DNA of 64,000 nucleotides from Rhodococcus sp. OK302 (GTDB taxonomy: Bacteria; Actinomycetota; Actinomycetes; Mycobacteriales; Mycobacteriaceae): contig NZ_NPJZ01000001.1 of assembly GCF_002245895.1 (NCBI RefSeq), positions 4,314,501-4,378,500 of the forward strand, in the 5' to 3' direction. Below the pieces are notes generated by a model. That model was not told where the DNA came from. It did not search any database and saw nothing but the letters and a program-made list of their open reading frames with translations. Positions 43,976 through 58,038 of this stretch are shown piece after piece; the first letter of the stretch is position 1; every line of letters starts with the position of its first letter. A program made the translations under genes and the position numbers.

Positions 43976-45751
43976 CTACAGATACTGACCCGTGTTCGAC
44001 TCCGTGTCGATTGCGCGGCTGGCACTGGCATTCTTGCCGGTGACGAGGGTGCGAATGTAGACGATCCGCTCCCCCTTCTTTCCTGAAATACGTGCCCAGT
44101 CATCAGGATTGGTGGTGTTAGGCAGATCTTCATTCTCGGCGAACTCGTCGACAATCGAATCGAAGAGATGCTGAACCCGCAACCCGGGTGCACCGGTGTC
44201 GAGGACCGACTTGATTGCGTACTTCTTGGCACGGTCGACGATGTTCTGGATCATGGCACCCGAGTTGAAGTCCTTGAAGAAAAGAACTTCCTTGTCACCG
44301 TTGGCGTAGGTGACTTCGAGGAACCGATTCTCCTCACTCTCCGCGTACATCCGATCGACGACGCGCACGATCATTGCCTTGAGGCACGCCGTACGGTCTC
44401 CACCGAACTCGGCGAGGTCGTCGGCGTTGATCGGCAATTTGTCCACCAGGTACTTCGAGAAAATATCCTGAGCGGATTCGGCGTCGGGACGCTCGATCTT
44501 GATCTTCACGTCGAGTCGGCCCGGACGCAGGATGGCAGGGTCGATCATGTCTTCGCGGTTGGACGCACCGATCACGATGACATTCTCGAGACCTTCGACG
44601 CCATCGATCTCACTGAGCAACTGCGGAACGACCGTCGTCTCCACGTCGGAGGAAACACCCGAACCGCGGGTCCGGAAGATCGAGTCCATCTCGTCGAAGA
44701 ACACGATGACGGGGGTACCTTCGGAAGCCTTCTCGCGCGCACGCTGAAAGATCATCCGAATGTGACGCTCGGTTTCACCGACGAACTTGTTGAGAAGTTC
44801 CGGTCCCTTGATGTTCAGGAAGTAGGACTTGGCGTCCTTGCTGTCCTGTCCGCGGGCTTCGGCGATCTTCTTAGCCAACGAGTTGGCAACGGCCTTCGCG
44901 ATGAGCGTCTTTCCACAACCGGGCGGTCCGTAGAGCAGTACTCCCTTCGGCGGCCGGAGCGAGTACTCGTGGAACAGATCCTTGTGCAGGAAGGGCAATT
45001 CGACGGCGTCGCGAATCTGCTCGATCTGACGACCGAGACCACCGATGTCGTCGTAGTGAACGTCCGGAACTTCTTCGAGGACCAAGTCCTCGACCTCCGC
45101 CTTGGGGATGCGTTCGAAGGCATACCCGGCCTTGGAGTCGACAAGGAGCGAGTCGCCGGGTCGGAGTTTGCGGGTTGGAGAATCCGCGTCGTAGGCGATG
45201 ATGTCGGCCTGGGGATCCGCGAAGACAGCGGCCAGCGGCGCCGCGAGCCACACGATCCGCTCCTCGTCCGCGTGTCCGACGACCAGTGCACGCAGGCCGT
45301 CGTCGAGCACTTCACGCAACGTGCTGATCTCACCGACCTGCTCGTACGTTCCGGCCTCGACGATGGTGAGCGCCTCGTTGAGTCGCACCGTCTGCCCGAG
45401 CGCGAGGGTTTCAGTGTCAATGTTCGGTGAGCACGTCAGCCGCATCTTGCGGCCAGAGGTGAACACGTCGACAGTCTTATCCTCGTGGACCGCGAGGAGT
45501 ACTCCGTAGCCGCTGGGCGGCTGCCCGAGTCTGTCGACTTCTTCGCGCAGCGCGATGAGCTGCTGGCGAGCTTCTTTCAGCGTGTCCATCAACTTGCCGT
45601 TGCGGATGGCGAGCGAGTCAAGTTTCGACTCCAACTCCCGCACCTGCTCCGGTGACTGTGCAAGCTGACGGCGCAGAACCTGAAGTTCCACTCGTAACGC
45701 GTGAAGCTCTTCTGCTGCCGCAACCGAATCCGGGTTCTCTGTCGAGCTCAT
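43976..45751 (-). CDS. mpa: proteasome-associated AAA+ ATPase (Mpa/ARC)
   Basis: Mpa (called ARC in Rhodococcus) is the hexameric ATPase that recognises pupylated proteins, unfolds them and feeds them into the 20S proteasome. The 591-residue protein has the N-terminal coiled coil that binds Pup (about 11-76), two OB-like domains, and one AAA domain: Walker A GPPGCGKT and Walker [11 protein letters not shown]. The C-terminus ends GQYL, with the penultimate Tyr needed to dock on the proteasome. The ATG has GGGAGG upstream. dop, pup and prcBA are not in this window. The lipoprotein gene diverges from it. Confidence 0.95.
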   Translation of the reverse strand: MSSTENPDSVAAAEELHALRVELQVLRRQLAQSPEQVRELESKLDSLAIRNGKLMDTLKEARQQLIALREEVDRLGQPPSGYGVLLAVHEDKTVDVFTSGRKMRLTCSPNIDTETLALGQTVRLNEALTIVEAGTYEQVGEISTLREVLDDGLRALVVGHADEERIVWLAAPLAAVFADPQADIIAYDADSPTRKLRPGDSLLVDSKAGYAFERIPKAEVEDLVLEEVPDVHYDDIGGLGRQIEQIRDAVELPFLHKDLFHEYSLRPPKGVLLYGPPGCGKTLIAKAVANSLAKKIAEARGQDSKDAKSYFLNIKGPELLNKFVGETERHIRMIFQRAREKASEGTPVIVFFDEMDSIFRTRGSGVSSDVETTVVPQLLSEIDGVEGLENVIVIGASNREDMIDPAILRPGRLDVKIKIERPDAESAQDIFSKYLVDKLPINADDLAEFGGDRTACLKAMIVRVVDRMYAESEENRFLEVTYANGDKEVLFFKDFNSGAMIQNIVDRAKKYAIKSVLDTGAPGLRVQHLFDSIVDEFAENEDLPNTTNPDDWARISGKKGERIVYIRTLVTGKNASASRAIDTESNTGQYL

Positions 45752-45881
45752 GTGCGTCTCCTCCCAGTGCGATGCATCAACGCTACCGGCATCAGGGCCC
45801 AAGTGTCGCCAGACACGGTGTGGGAGTGAGATTTCACTGCTGCACATTTGTCCCGGTTGCCAGTACTGACCCTCAAGTAGG

Positions 45882-45900
45882 TCATGTTAGCCTTGCCTAC
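45882..45900. promoter_or_regulatory. candidate IdeR/DtxR iron box
   Basis: On the minus strand the 19 bases from 45900 to 45882 match the iron-box consensus TTAGGTTAGGCTAACCTAA at 14 positions by my count, including the central AGGCTAAC. It sits 46 bp before the lipoprotein start and 131 bp from the mpa start. IdeR/DtxR represses genes under iron sufficiency in actinobacteria. Confidence 0.45.
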
Positions 45901-45945
45901 AAGATGGAGACAGCGCCTGTCTCTACTACAACGAAAGGTCACGCT

Positions 45946-46446
45946 GTGATCATCCGCAAGACTCTTGTCAGCGCTTGTGCCGTCGCTGCAGTTCTCGCCC
46001 TCGGCGCCTGTGGCTCCGACGACTCGAAGGACACGGCTGCTGCCACCTCGACTTCTGTAGCTGCCGCCACCTCCGCGAAGTCGACGTCCGCATCGACTGC
46101 TGCCGCACCGACCGCCGACGAGCTGAACGCCGCACTGATCACGCTCATCGATCCGGCAAAGCCGATCGCCGAGAAGACCGCACTCGTTGTCGACGGCTCC
46201 GCACGCCAGGCCAACATCGACACCATGGGCACGGCACTTGGCGCCAACCCCGCGTACAAGATCACGTTCACCGTCGAGAACGTCAAGGTCGACGGTGAGA
46301 CTGCAACTGCTGACGTCGCTATCGTCAGCCCGCACGGAACCATGCCCGGCACTCAGTGGACATGGGAGCTCGAAGACGGTTCCTGGAAGCTCGCCGATAC
46401 CTCCGCGTGCACGCTGTTCGAAATGGGTCGCGCGCCCTGCGCATAA
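45946..46446 (+). CDS. lipoprotein, LppK-like by position
   Basis: This encodes 166 residues. The start VIIRKTLVSACAVAAVLA, with lipobox L19-G-A-C22, marks it as an exported lipoprotein. A Ser/Thr/Ala-rich linker leads to a small folded domain (ADELNAALITLIDPAKPIAE, KITFTVENVKVDGETATADV, WTWELEDGSWKLAD). It sits between mpa and trmI where I recall M. tuberculosis carrying lppK, so it is probably the counterpart; sequence comparison is needed. GTG at 45946 has GAAAGG upstream; an in-frame ATG 14 codons earlier is less suitable for a signal peptide. A candidate iron box lies upstream. Confidence 0.75.
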   Translation: MIIRKTLVSACAVAAVLALGACGSDDSKDTAAATSTSVAAATSAKSTSASTAAAPTADELNAALITLIDPAKPIAEKTALVVDGSARQANIDTMGTALGANPAYKITFTVENVKVDGETATADVAIVSPHGTMPGTQWTWELEDGSWKLADTSACTLFEMGRAPCA

Positions 46447-46458
46447 GCCTTTGAAACA

Positions 46459-46498
46459 AAAAGAACGGCGATCCGGAATCTCGGATCGCCGTTCTTTT
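46459..46498. terminator. bidirectional intrinsic terminator
   Basis: A perfect 17-bp stem (AAAAGAACGGCGATCCG at 46459-46475 with its complement at 46482-46498), a 6-nt loop, and A and T runs at either end lie between the convergent lipoprotein and trmI genes. It can terminate both. Confidence 0.9.
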
Positions 46499-46511
46499 GT
46501 TCTGCCAGTGA

Positions 46512-47621
<1,110 letters not shown>

Positions 47622-47635
47622 CTAGCCTGCCAGGT

Positions 47636-48526
47636 GTGAGCTCTGCAGAACTGCCAGCCCCCTCCCAAACGGGTGCAACGTCACAGGAGCGCCCGCGCAG
47701 CCGGCCCGCACTGTCTCCTTCGCGTGCAGGTGACTACAAACAATGCCCGTTGCTCTACCGGTTCCGGGCCGTCGACCGAATCCCCGAAGCTCCCACACGA
47801 GCGCAGGTCAGAGGCACTGTTGTTCATGCTGCCCTCGAAGCACTGTTCGGATTACCCACGGGCGAGCGTGTTCCGGATCGTGCAGCCGAATTGGTAAAGC
47901 CTGCGTGGGAGCGCGTGAGCACCGAATCTCCCGAGGTAGCAGAGTTGATTTCCGCCGACAATCTTGACGAGTTTCTCGCCGAAGTAGGCAAGTTGGTCCA
48001 GACGTATTACACCCTCGAAGATCCGACGCGTTTCGACGCCGAAGCCTGCGAGGTCTACGTAGAAACCGAACTCGACAACGGTGTACCGCTGCGCGGATTC
48101 GTCGATCGGATCGACGTCGCATCCACCGGAGAGGTCCGGGTGGTCGACTACAAGACCGGCAAGGCGCCCCGCGAGTTCACGGAGTCCAAAGCGATGTTCC
48201 AGATGAAGTTCTATGCGCTGGTTCTCCTACGGACCCGCGGAATCGTCCCGGCTCAATTGCGCCTGATCTACCTGGCCTCGGGATCGATCCTCACGTACGC
48301 GCCTGATCACGACGAACTCGTTCGGTTCGAACGCACACTGTCGGCAATCTGGAAGGCGATCCTGGAGGCAGGTGCGAGCGGAGACTTCCGCCCCAAGCCT
48401 GGCAAACTGTGCGATTGGTGCAATCACAAGGCCCTGTGCCCCGCCTTTGGCGGCACCCCACCGCCGTACCCGGGTTGGCCCGATCTACTCAGCACCGAAG
48501 TTGTTGCTGCAAAGGAGAATACGTAG
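47636..48526 (+). CDS. RecB-family PD-(D/E)XK nuclease with iron-sulfur cluster
   Basis: This encodes about 296 residues. LSPSRAGDYKQCPLLYRFRA begins a Cas4/AddB-type nuclease domain. The catalytic strand is GFVDRID then VRVVDYKTGKAP, with the motif D...D.K and the QMKFYALVLL helix. A first Cys (QCPL) and three late ones (CDWCNHKALC) are placed as the four ligands of a [4Fe-4S] cluster. Such enzymes are DNA exonucleases or helicase-nuclease parts in repair. No helicase domain is present. GTG at 47636 is a reasonable start, but there is no strong ribosome-binding site; the N-terminal 30 residues are low-complexity. Confidence 0.85.
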   Translation: MSSAELPAPSQTGATSQERPRSRPALSPSRAGDYKQCPLLYRFRAVDRIPEAPTRAQVRGTVVHAALEALFGLPTGERVPDRAAELVKPAWERVSTESPEVAELISADNLDEFLAEVGKLVQTYYTLEDPTRFDAEACEVYVETELDNGVPLRGFVDRIDVASTGEVRVVDYKTGKAPREFTESKAMFQMKFYALVLLRTRGIVPAQLRLIYLASGSILTYAPDHDELVRFERTLSAIWKAILEAGASGDFRPKPGKLCDWCNHKALCPAFGGTPPPYPGWPDLLSTEVVAAKENT

Positions 48527-49336
48527 ATGATCGACAGTTCGTACTACCGCTTTCTGGGCGCTACCGAGGAAGGCCACGAGCGGTTTGCGAGTACGCAGGC
48601 CACGGTAAGCAACTGGGGACCAACGCTCCAGCACGGCGCTCCCCCGTCGGCACTTCTGGTGCGCGCGCTCGAGCGTTGCGGTGCCCGCGAGGGAACCCGC
48701 CTGACGCGGGTTGTCGTGGAGATTCTCGGACCGATCCCCATTGCGGAGATCGAGGTTCGCTCCTGGATCGAACGTCCCGGCCGCAAAGTCGAATTGATCG
48801 TTGCCGAACTGTGGGCGAGCGCTCCGGACGGGTCCTCACGCGCAGTGGCCCGCGGTACGGCGTGGCGCATGGAAACCACGGACACTGCCGACGTCGTACA
48901 CGTGGTGGATCCGCCACTGGAACCACGCGAGAGCGGAAAATCCGTCGACCTCACCGGCATGTGGAAGGGTGGCTACCTGGACACCCTCGACTGGTCCTGG
49001 ATCGCCGAAATCGGTTGCGCGGGAACCGGAAAGGTCTGGGCAAAGCCCAATCCTGCGCTAGTCGAAGGCGAGGAGTTGACGGCTCTCGAACGCCTCTTCG
49101 TCATCGCCGACATCTCCAACGGCGTCGGAGCAAAACTCGATCCCGACCACTGGACCTTCCTCAACACCGATCTGACCGTCCATATTTTCCGGGTACCGGA
49201 AGGTGAATGGATCGGAGTATCCGCTGAAACAACCACCGGGCCCGACGGCGTCGGTATGTGCGCCGGAGTGCTCTACGACGAGCTGGGCGCAGTCGGCCGC
49301 ATCGCCCAGACATTGCTGATTCGCGCCCGTTCCTGA
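48527..49336 (+). CDS. acyl-CoA thioesterase-family protein
   Basis: This is a 269-residue double-hotdog protein. GPTLQHGAPPSALLVRALE, RLTRVVVEILGPIPIAEIEV and VELIVAELWASAPDGSSRAV form the first half; DHWTFLNTDLTVHIFRVPEG and WIGVSAETTTGPDGVGMCAG the second, where TFLNTDLT holds the usual catalytic Asp region. Members hydrolyse acyl-CoA esters. The ATG directly follows the stop codon of the RecB-like gene, and AAAGGAG lies inside the end of that gene, so the two are translationally coupled. Related in fold to the protein at 21671. Confidence 0.82.
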   Translation: MIDSSYYRFLGATEEGHERFASTQATVSNWGPTLQHGAPPSALLVRALERCGAREGTRLTRVVVEILGPIPIAEIEVRSWIERPGRKVELIVAELWASAPDGSSRAVARGTAWRMETTDTADVVHVVDPPLEPRESGKSVDLTGMWKGGYLDTLDWSWIAEIGCAGTGKVWAKPNPALVEGEELTALERLFVIADISNGVGAKLDPDHWTFLNTDLTVHIFRVPEGEWIGVSAETTTGPDGVGMCAGVLYDELGAVGRIAQTLLIRARS

Positions 49337-49377
49337 GAACTGTCGCATCACGTCCGCGAGGCCTGGCGCAACCATCG

Positions 49378-49419
49378 GTCTCTGCAGGCATGAGGAAACC
49401 TGCTCATGCCTGCAGAGAC
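49378..49419. terminator. bidirectional hairpin terminator
   Basis: A perfect 17-bp stem (GTCTCTGCAGGCATGAG at 49378-49394 with its complement at 49403-49419) and an 8-nt loop lie between the convergent thioesterase and patatin genes. Confidence 0.85.
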
Positions 49420-49436
49420 GATTGGGTTCGCGGGCG

Positions 49437-50429
49437 TCAGCGCCAGAATTCGGCGAGCTGCTCGGCAACGGCGCTGCCTTGCTCGTAACCCGCTCGAGCG
49501 GCGGGCGGACGCAGCGACAGATCCATCGCATTTGCGCCGAACAGGTGCTTGGAGCTGCTGTCCGGGAAGATCGTCTCGACTCTGCTGCCGCGTGCGCGTA
49601 GTTCGTCGACCTGCGCCGCGAGCTGCATGCCCCAGTCCACCGGTTGCAGTGCCCTGCCACCAAAGGGTGACAACACCAGGACCCGCCCGTATCCGCCTGC
49701 GAGATCAGCATTCTCATTACGTCGGTAGCCGCCGTCAATGTATCGGTTGTCCCCGATTCCGTAGGGAAGGCCACTGGCACAGCTGGCGGCGACGGCGTCC
49801 GCCAGGTCGACTCCGCTGTGGCGGTCGAACACGGCTGGTTCACCGGTATGCGCATCGACCGCCGTGATGAGCACCGTTCGTTTCGGCCAGCGCTGACTGG
49901 GCAGCCGGGAAGCGACGGTGGCGCGCCACTGCGTTTGCCAGGAGCCGTCTGACGCCGCATCCATGGCGAGTGCCGACGCACCCATTCTGCGGCGCATGTC
50001 GGCCGCATCCTCAGCGGCGGCGATGATCTTGCCTATCCGCTCCAGGTGGTCCGACACCGGCCTGATCGGAACGCGTCCTCCGCCGGATCCGACCGCACCG
50101 GGCCCTTGTTGAGGGGCGGCGGCAAGTATGGCGGCAAGCAGCTCGGTCGGGGTCGCGCCGGCTAATTGAGCTGCGGCCGTCGAGCCGGCGGACGTCCCGA
50201 TGGTCAGGTCGGCCGTGGTCACGTCCAGCCCGGCATCGAACAGGCCGGCAATGACGCCGATCAACCAGGCGTTGCCTGTCGATCCGCCGCCACCGAGGAC
50301 CAACGCTCGCTCGCCAACGGCGCGTACTCGTCTTGTGGTGTCGACTTGCGACTGATTCTGTTCGGACCTCGGCAGGCCGGAGGCCGTCGTCGAAATGGTG
50401 TGCAGAGACGAAGTAGATGTGGTGTTCAT
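49437..50429 (-). CDS. patatin-like phospholipase/acylhydrolase
   Basis: This 330-residue protein has the patatin features: oxyanion hole LVLGGGGSTGNAW, nucleophile Ser80 in IGTSAGS, and Asp232 in the DGG motif YIDGGYRRN, making the Ser-Asp dyad complete. Family members hydrolyse acyl groups from phospholipids or other lipids. No signal peptide or membrane segment is seen; the first 35 residues look disordered. The ATG has AAAGG 9 nt upstream. A 17-codon frame with a very strong ribosome-binding site lies 51 bp upstream and may be a leader. Confidence 0.9.
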   Translation of the reverse strand: MNTTSTSSLHTISTTASGLPRSEQNQSQVDTTRRVRAVGERALVLGGGGSTGNAWLIGVIAGLFDAGLDVTTADLTIGTSAGSTAAAQLAGATPTELLAAILAAAPQQGPGAVGSGGGRVPIRPVSDHLERIGKIIAAAEDAADMRRRMGASALAMDAASDGSWQTQWRATVASRLPSQRWPKRTVLITAVDAHTGEPAVFDRHSGVDLADAVAASCASGLPYGIGDNRYIDGGYRRNENADLAGGYGRVLVLSPFGGRALQPVDWGMQLAAQVDELRARGSRVETIFPDSSSKHLFGANAMDLSLRPPAARAGYEQGSAVAEQLAEFWR

Positions 50430-50480
50430 GGGAGTCGCCTTTCGCGAATTGCCTGGCGGGCGCTCCCAGCGGCGACTAAC

Positions 50481-50534
50481 TCAGTCGCGCAATCGTGGAC
50501 TGCAGGGAGCACCCAGTGCGGATACTGCGTTCAT
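50481..50534 (-). CDS. 17-residue putative leader peptide upstream of the patatin gene
   Basis: ATG at 50532-50534 is preceded by AGGAGGTG with 6 nt spacing, stronger than the site of the patatin gene itself. It encodes MNAVSALGAPCSPRLRD and stops 51 nt before the patatin ATG. Short, efficiently initiated upstream frames in actinobacteria can regulate the next gene by translation or attenuation, or simply mark leadered transcripts. No run of one amino acid gives away a signal. Translation has not been shown. Confidence 0.45.
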   Translation of the reverse strand: MNAVSALGAPCSPRLRD

Positions 50535-50588
50535 GGGTTTCACCTCCTGCCAATGGATTACGATCGCCAACACGTTAGCATGCCGGCG

Positions 50589-50630
50589 ACGTAAAACGCT
50601 CGGCAGGGATCCCTGCCGAGCGTTTTACGT
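50589..50630. terminator. perfect 42-bp palindrome, terminator of the his operon
   Basis: The 21 bases ACGTAAAACGCTCGGCAGGG-A at 50589-50609 are exactly mirrored at 50610-50630, centred on GGATCC. It lies 56 bp after the hisG stop on the minus strand and upstream of the leader frame, so it should end the metH-hisG operon. T-rich ends (GTTTTACG) support intrinsic termination. Confidence 0.8.
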
Positions 50631-50685
50631 GATAGCTAATTCGGTTGTGTAACAACGACTCTTCGAATTCGAGTCAGTCACACAA

Positions 50686-51537
50686 TCAGAAAGCGCGTAC
50701 CGAGCGGATGTTCGACGCGAGGATGGCCCGGGCACCGAGTTCGGCCAGGGCATCCATCACCTGATTGTGATCCTTGATGGCAACCATGGCGCGTACCGCG
50801 ACCCAGTCCGGATCAGCCAGCGGCGAGAGCGTCGGCGATTCCATGCCCGGCGTCATCTTGATGGCTTCGTCGAGGATGCTGCGCGGGCAGTCGTAATCGA
50901 TCATCAGGTTCTGCTGCGCGAAGACGATTCCGCGGACACGCTCGATCAGCAAGTTGCGGGCGGCGTCGTCCTGCGGAGAGCCAATGCGTTCGATCAGGAC
51001 GCCTTCCGAATCGCACAGCGAATCGCCGAAGGCGACAAGGTTGTGCTGACGGAGCGTACGACCGGAACCGACAACGTCGGCGATGGCGTCGGCGACACCG
51101 AGCTGGATGGAGATCTCGACGGCACCGTCGAGGCGAATAACCGTCGCCTCGATGCCGCGAGCAGCGAGGTCCTGACGAACGAGGTTCGGGTACGACGTGG
51201 CGATGCGCAGGCCCGCCAGATCTTCGACAGTCCAGTCCTTGCCGGCGGGTGCGGCGTAGCGGAACGACGAACGGCCGAAGCCGAGTGACAGCCGCTCGGA
51301 AACCTGAGCACCCGAGTCGCCGGCCAGATCGCGACCGGTAATACCCAGATCGAGTTCACCCGATCCGACGTAGATGGCAATGTCCTTGGGACGCAAGAAG
51401 AAGAACTCGACCTGATTAGCCGGATCGAGAACCGTCAGGTCACGGGAATCGGTGCGACGACGGTAGCCGGCTTCGCTGAGGATTTCGGCGGCAGACTCGG
51501 ACAGCGAGCCTTTGTTGGGAACTGCGACGCGCAACAT
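50686..51537 (-). CDS. hisG: ATP phosphoribosyltransferase (HisG, long form)
   Basis: HisG joins ATP and phosphoribosyl pyrophosphate, the first step of histidine synthesis, and is inhibited by histidine. The 283-residue chain is the long, hexameric form: an N-terminal catalytic domain ([51 protein letters not shown] with the PRPP loop) and a C-terminal ACT-like regulatory domain from about residue 210 ([20 protein letters not shown]). AAAGGA lies upstream of the ATG. It follows hisE by 75 bp as the last gene of the metH operon. Confidence 0.96.
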   Translation of the reverse strand: MLRVAVPNKGSLSESAAEILSEAGYRRRTDSRDLTVLDPANQVEFFFLRPKDIAIYVGSGELDLGITGRDLAGDSGAQVSERLSLGFGRSSFRYAAPAGKDWTVEDLAGLRIATSYPNLVRQDLAARGIEATVIRLDGAVEISIQLGVADAIADVVGSGRTLRQHNLVAFGDSLCDSEGVLIERIGSPQDDAARNLLIERVRGIVFAQQNLMIDYDCPRSILDEAIKMTPGMESPTLSPLADPDWVAVRAMVAIKDHNQVMDALAELGARAILASNIRSVRAF

Positions 51538-51612
51538 CAGTGAACGTCCTTTCGGAAGGTGATGGGTCAGACGTGGGAAATGTGAACTCGGAACCGTCGG
51601 GTCAGATCCGAT

Positions 51613-51876
51613 TCACAGATGTCGGTACACGTCTTCGAGGGTCAGCCCACGGCCGACCATCAACACCTGCGTCCAGTACAAAAGCTGGGAAATTTCTTCG
51701 GCTAGCTGTTCATCGCTCTGGTACTCCGCAGCGATCCACACTTCACCGGCTTCCTCGATGACCTTTTTGCCCTGTGCGTGAACACCAGCATCGAGGGCGG
51801 CGACAGTGCCGGACCCCTCGGGACGGGTGGCAGCACGCTCGGTCAACTCGGCGAACAAGGATTCGAAGGTCTTCAC
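51613..51876 (-). CDS. hisE: phosphoribosyl-ATP pyrophosphatase
   Basis: HisE hydrolyses phosphoribosyl-ATP to phosphoribosyl-AMP and pyrophosphate, the second step of histidine synthesis. The 87-residue chain has the all-helical MazG-like fold with [15 protein letters not shown] carrying the metal-binding EE..E and [20 protein letters not shown]. It is a separate gene rather than fused to hisI, as in mycobacteria. Start GTG at 51874-51876 fits the VKTFE start; the ribosome-binding site is weak and another GTG lies six codons upstream. Confidence 0.93.
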   Translation of the reverse strand: MKTFESLFAELTERAATRPEGSGTVAALDAGVHAQGKKVIEEAGEVWIAAEYQSDEQLAEEISQLLYWTQVLMVGRGLTLEDVYRHL

Positions 51877-51934
51877 AGGTAGCCATTCTTTCACGAGAGG
51901 GGAACTGGTTTTCACAGGGCCACGCACGAGTCCG

Positions 51935-52849
51935 TCACAAGCCCATGTCGAGCGCGCGGGAGCTGACGAACCGGCGTGTGTGCCCGGTGATCGGGTCCGG
52001 GTACTCCAGCGCCCGAGCCAGGAGCCGCAGAGGCGTAGTGAAGTCACCCGGTGCCGACGGGCGGTAATGCGGGTAGTAGTTGTCGCCGACGATGGGGACC
52101 CCGAGCGAATTCAAATGCAGCCGAAGTTGGTGGGTGCGCCCGGTCCGCGGGAACAACCGGTATCGGCCAAACGTCGCACCTGCGGAATCAGTGCCGGTCG
52201 AGGTCAGCTCGATGCGGGTTTCACTGTTCGGTTCACCCTCCACCTCGGTAGCCGTCATCTCGCCGTGCACCTTGTTGATCCGGCTGCGGACCGTCCGGGG
52301 AAATGTCAGCTCCGGATCAAAACCGGCGATCGCTTCGTATTCCTTGACGATCCGCTGCTGCGCAAACAATTCCTGGTACGGCCGACGCAGATCTGGCGTC
52401 ACGGTGAACACGATGACTCCGGCGGTCATGCGGTCCAGCCGATGGACCGGGGCGAGGTCAGGTAGGTCGAGGTCGCGCCGCAGCCGCACGACCGCACTTT
52501 CCACGATGTGCGCCCCACGCGGAATGGTCGCGAGGAAATGCGGCTTGTCGATCACCAGGATCTGCTCGTCGCGATGCAGGATCTCGATCTCGTGCGGAAC
52601 CGGAATCTCGGGTGCCGGCTCGCGGTAGAAGTACACGAAACGCGTGGGCTGATACCGGGTGTCCGACGAGATGGTTCGGCCGTGCTCGTCTACTACGCCG
52701 CCGGTGTCGACAAGATCGGTCCACAGCGCCCGTTCGTCCGGAAACTCACCGGTGAGGTACTCCAGAACTGTGCGCGCCTCGGATTCCCGGGGCATCCGCA
52801 ACCGATCCGGCCCGAGCCCGTTTCGGATCGGCAGCGGCGCCTTAGGCAC
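51935..52849 (-). CDS. RluA-family pseudouridine synthase
   Basis: This 304-residue RNA pseudouridine synthase has the catalytic Asp in [14 protein letters not shown] (RLD motif), plus [16 protein letters not shown] and [20 protein letters not shown], which are motifs of the RluA/RsuA catalytic fold. No S4 domain is visible. The target (23S rRNA or tRNA) cannot be told. The ATG starts 3 bp past the stop of trhO, so it is translated in the same operon, followed by hisE 58 bp on. Confidence 0.9.
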   Translation of the reverse strand: MPKAPLPIRNGLGPDRLRMPRESEARTVLEYLTGEFPDERALWTDLVDTGGVVDEHGRTISSDTRYQPTRFVYFYREPAPEIPVPHEIEILHRDEQILVIDKPHFLATIPRGAHIVESAVVRLRRDLDLPDLAPVHRLDRMTAGVIVFTVTPDLRRPYQELFAQQRIVKEYEAIAGFDPELTFPRTVRSRINKVHGEMTATEVEGEPNSETRIELTSTGTDSAGATFGRYRLFPRTGRTHQLRLHLNSLGVPIVGDNYYPHYRPSAPGDFTTPLRLLARALEYPDPITGHTRRFVSSRALDMGL

Positions 52850-52852
52850 TTC

Positions 52853-53713
52853 TCAGGCCTGTTCGAGGTCGGGTGAGCAACTCTCGCACAGCAATTCGAG
52901 GGTGCGACCGTCGCCGTCGATTCTGTTGCGGAATCTAGGTGTCGGCGTTCCACAATCAACACACACGCCGATAGTTTTTGCCTCCGACGAGAATTCGATG
53001 TTCATGCGCTTGTCGAAGACGTAGAGCGAACCGTCCCACAAGCCCTTGTCACCGAACGTCTCGCCGTAGCGGACGATCCCGCCGGCAAGCTGGTATACCT
53101 CGCCGAATCCACGTGACCGCATCATCGACGAGAGCACCTCGCAGCGCACTCCCCCGGTGCAGTACGTGACAACTGCTTTCCCCTTGAGGTGGTCGTACTT
53201 GCCGCTGTCGAGTTCATCGACAAAATCCCGCGTGGTCGTCACGTCCGGAACTACAGCGTCGCGAAAACGGCCGATCTCGGCTTCGAACGCGTTGCGGCCG
53301 TCGAAGAAGACGACGTCGTCGCCGCGACTGTCGACCAGCTCGTGAAGTTCCTTCGGCGCCAGATGAACTCCGCCGCCGACAACACCGTCCACGTCGACCT
53401 CGAGTTCGTCGGGCGCACCGAACGTCACGATCTCGCTGCGCACCTTGACGGACAGCCGCGGAAAATCATTGCCGAGACCGTCGGACCACTTGATGTCGGC
53501 CATTTTGAAGGGCGCATAACTGCGGGTGCCTTTTACGTACCGTTTGACGCCTTCGATGTCGCCACCGACAGTGGCATTGATCCCGTGCTTCGAGATCAAG
53601 ATTCGTCCGGTCAGATTGTTGGACTCGGCCAAGCTGTGCTGCCACAGCTTGATCGCTTCCGGATCAGCCAATGGCGTGAACTGGTAGAACAGAACAATTT
53701 TCGGAATAGACAC
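52853..53713 (-). CDS. trhO: tRNA uridine-34 hydroxylase TrhO (rhodanese-like, YceA family)
   Basis: TrhO forms 5-hydroxyuridine at position 34 of certain tRNAs in an oxygen-dependent way. The 286-residue protein has the acylphosphatase-like N-terminal domain ([34 protein letters not shown]), then a rhodanese domain with active-site Cys in [18 protein letters not shown]-terminal stretch [11 protein letters not shown] and LLCESC forms a two-CxxC zinc-binding tail as in many YceA proteins. Start GTG at 53713; the upstream site is weak. It is 13 bp after the HAD gene in the metH operon. Confidence 0.9.
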   Translation of the reverse strand: MSIPKIVLFYQFTPLADPEAIKLWQHSLAESNNLTGRILISKHGINATVGGDIEGVKRYVKGTRSYAPFKMADIKWSDGLGNDFPRLSVKVRSEIVTFGAPDELEVDVDGVVGGGVHLAPKELHELVDSRGDDVVFFDGRNAFEAEIGRFRDAVVPDVTTTRDFVDELDSGKYDHLKGKAVVTYCTGGVRCEVLSSMMRSRGFGEVYQLAGGIVRYGETFGDKGLWDGSLYVFDKRMNIEFSSEAKTIGVCVDCGTPTPRFRNRIDGDGRTLELLCESCSPDLEQA

Positions 53714-53726
53714 CAGTCACACCAAC

Positions 53727-54417
53727 CTAACGCGACACAGACGAGTGAACGTCGTGAAGATCATGAACAGACAAACCCGCCAAGGACTCTCGGAACACCC
53801 GGCCGGGTCCGGTAGCGACATCGACCTCACACGGAACTACCAACACGGCACATCCCGCAGCAGTCGCCGACGCCGTTCCGGTCGGTGAATCCTCGATGGC
53901 CAAACACTGCGCCGGATCGAGCCCGAGAAGGTGAGCGCCCCGCAGATACGGATCGGGAGCGGGCTTTCCCGCCGGCACCTCGTCGCCGCACACGGAATGG
54001 TCGAAGAATTCACGGCCGAGCATCCCGAGCGCGCGTTCCACCAGTACCCGCTCGGTGTTGGTCACCAGTGCCGACCGAAGACCGCCGTCCCGAACGGTTG
54101 CGAGAGCCTCCTGTGCACCGGGCCGCCACGTCACGCCGTCCTCGAAGAGGTCGCCGACGCGGGTGTACATCCAGTCCTTCGCCTCGGCAACAGCCTCCGG
54201 ATGCTGCTCGAGGTCGAGCGAATCGAAGAGCGTCGCCAGCGCGAACGGGCTGGATGCGCCGATGACGGCAACACGAGTCGCCTCCGTCATCGGCCCACCC
54301 AGACGCAGCGACAACTCACGAAGCGCGATGTCCCACAGCTTCTCCGAATCGAGCAGGGTGCCGTCCATATCCCACAGGACACCACCGAGCGTCGATCCGG
54401 GGACCTCGGTCAACACA

Positions 54418-54425
<8 letters not shown>
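53727..54425 (-). CDS. HAD-superfamily hydrolase
   Basis: This 232-residue HAD phosphatase has the catalytic motif I in LWDMDGTLLDSEKLW, motif II in LVTNTERVLVERAL, Lys in CGDEVPAGKPAPDPYL and motif III in AIEDSPTGTASATAAG. A helical cap domain sits between motifs I and II, the beta-phosphoglucomutase/phosphoglycolate type. The substrate is not predictable. The ATG overlaps the stop of metH by 8 nt, so the two are translationally coupled. M. tuberculosis has a similar gene next to metH as far as I recall. Confidence 0.92.
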
Positions 54426-57987
<3,562 letters not shown>

Positions 57988-58038
57988 GCCGTCCAGAGTA
58001 GTGGGCGTACCGACATGCTCTGGCCGTAGGCTAGGTGG

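Noticed and set aside
57988..58038. Cobalamin riboswitch before metH
   Set aside because: The gap to the divergent PAC2 gene is only 51 bp, too short for a B12 riboswitch, and no B12-box-like motif is visible.
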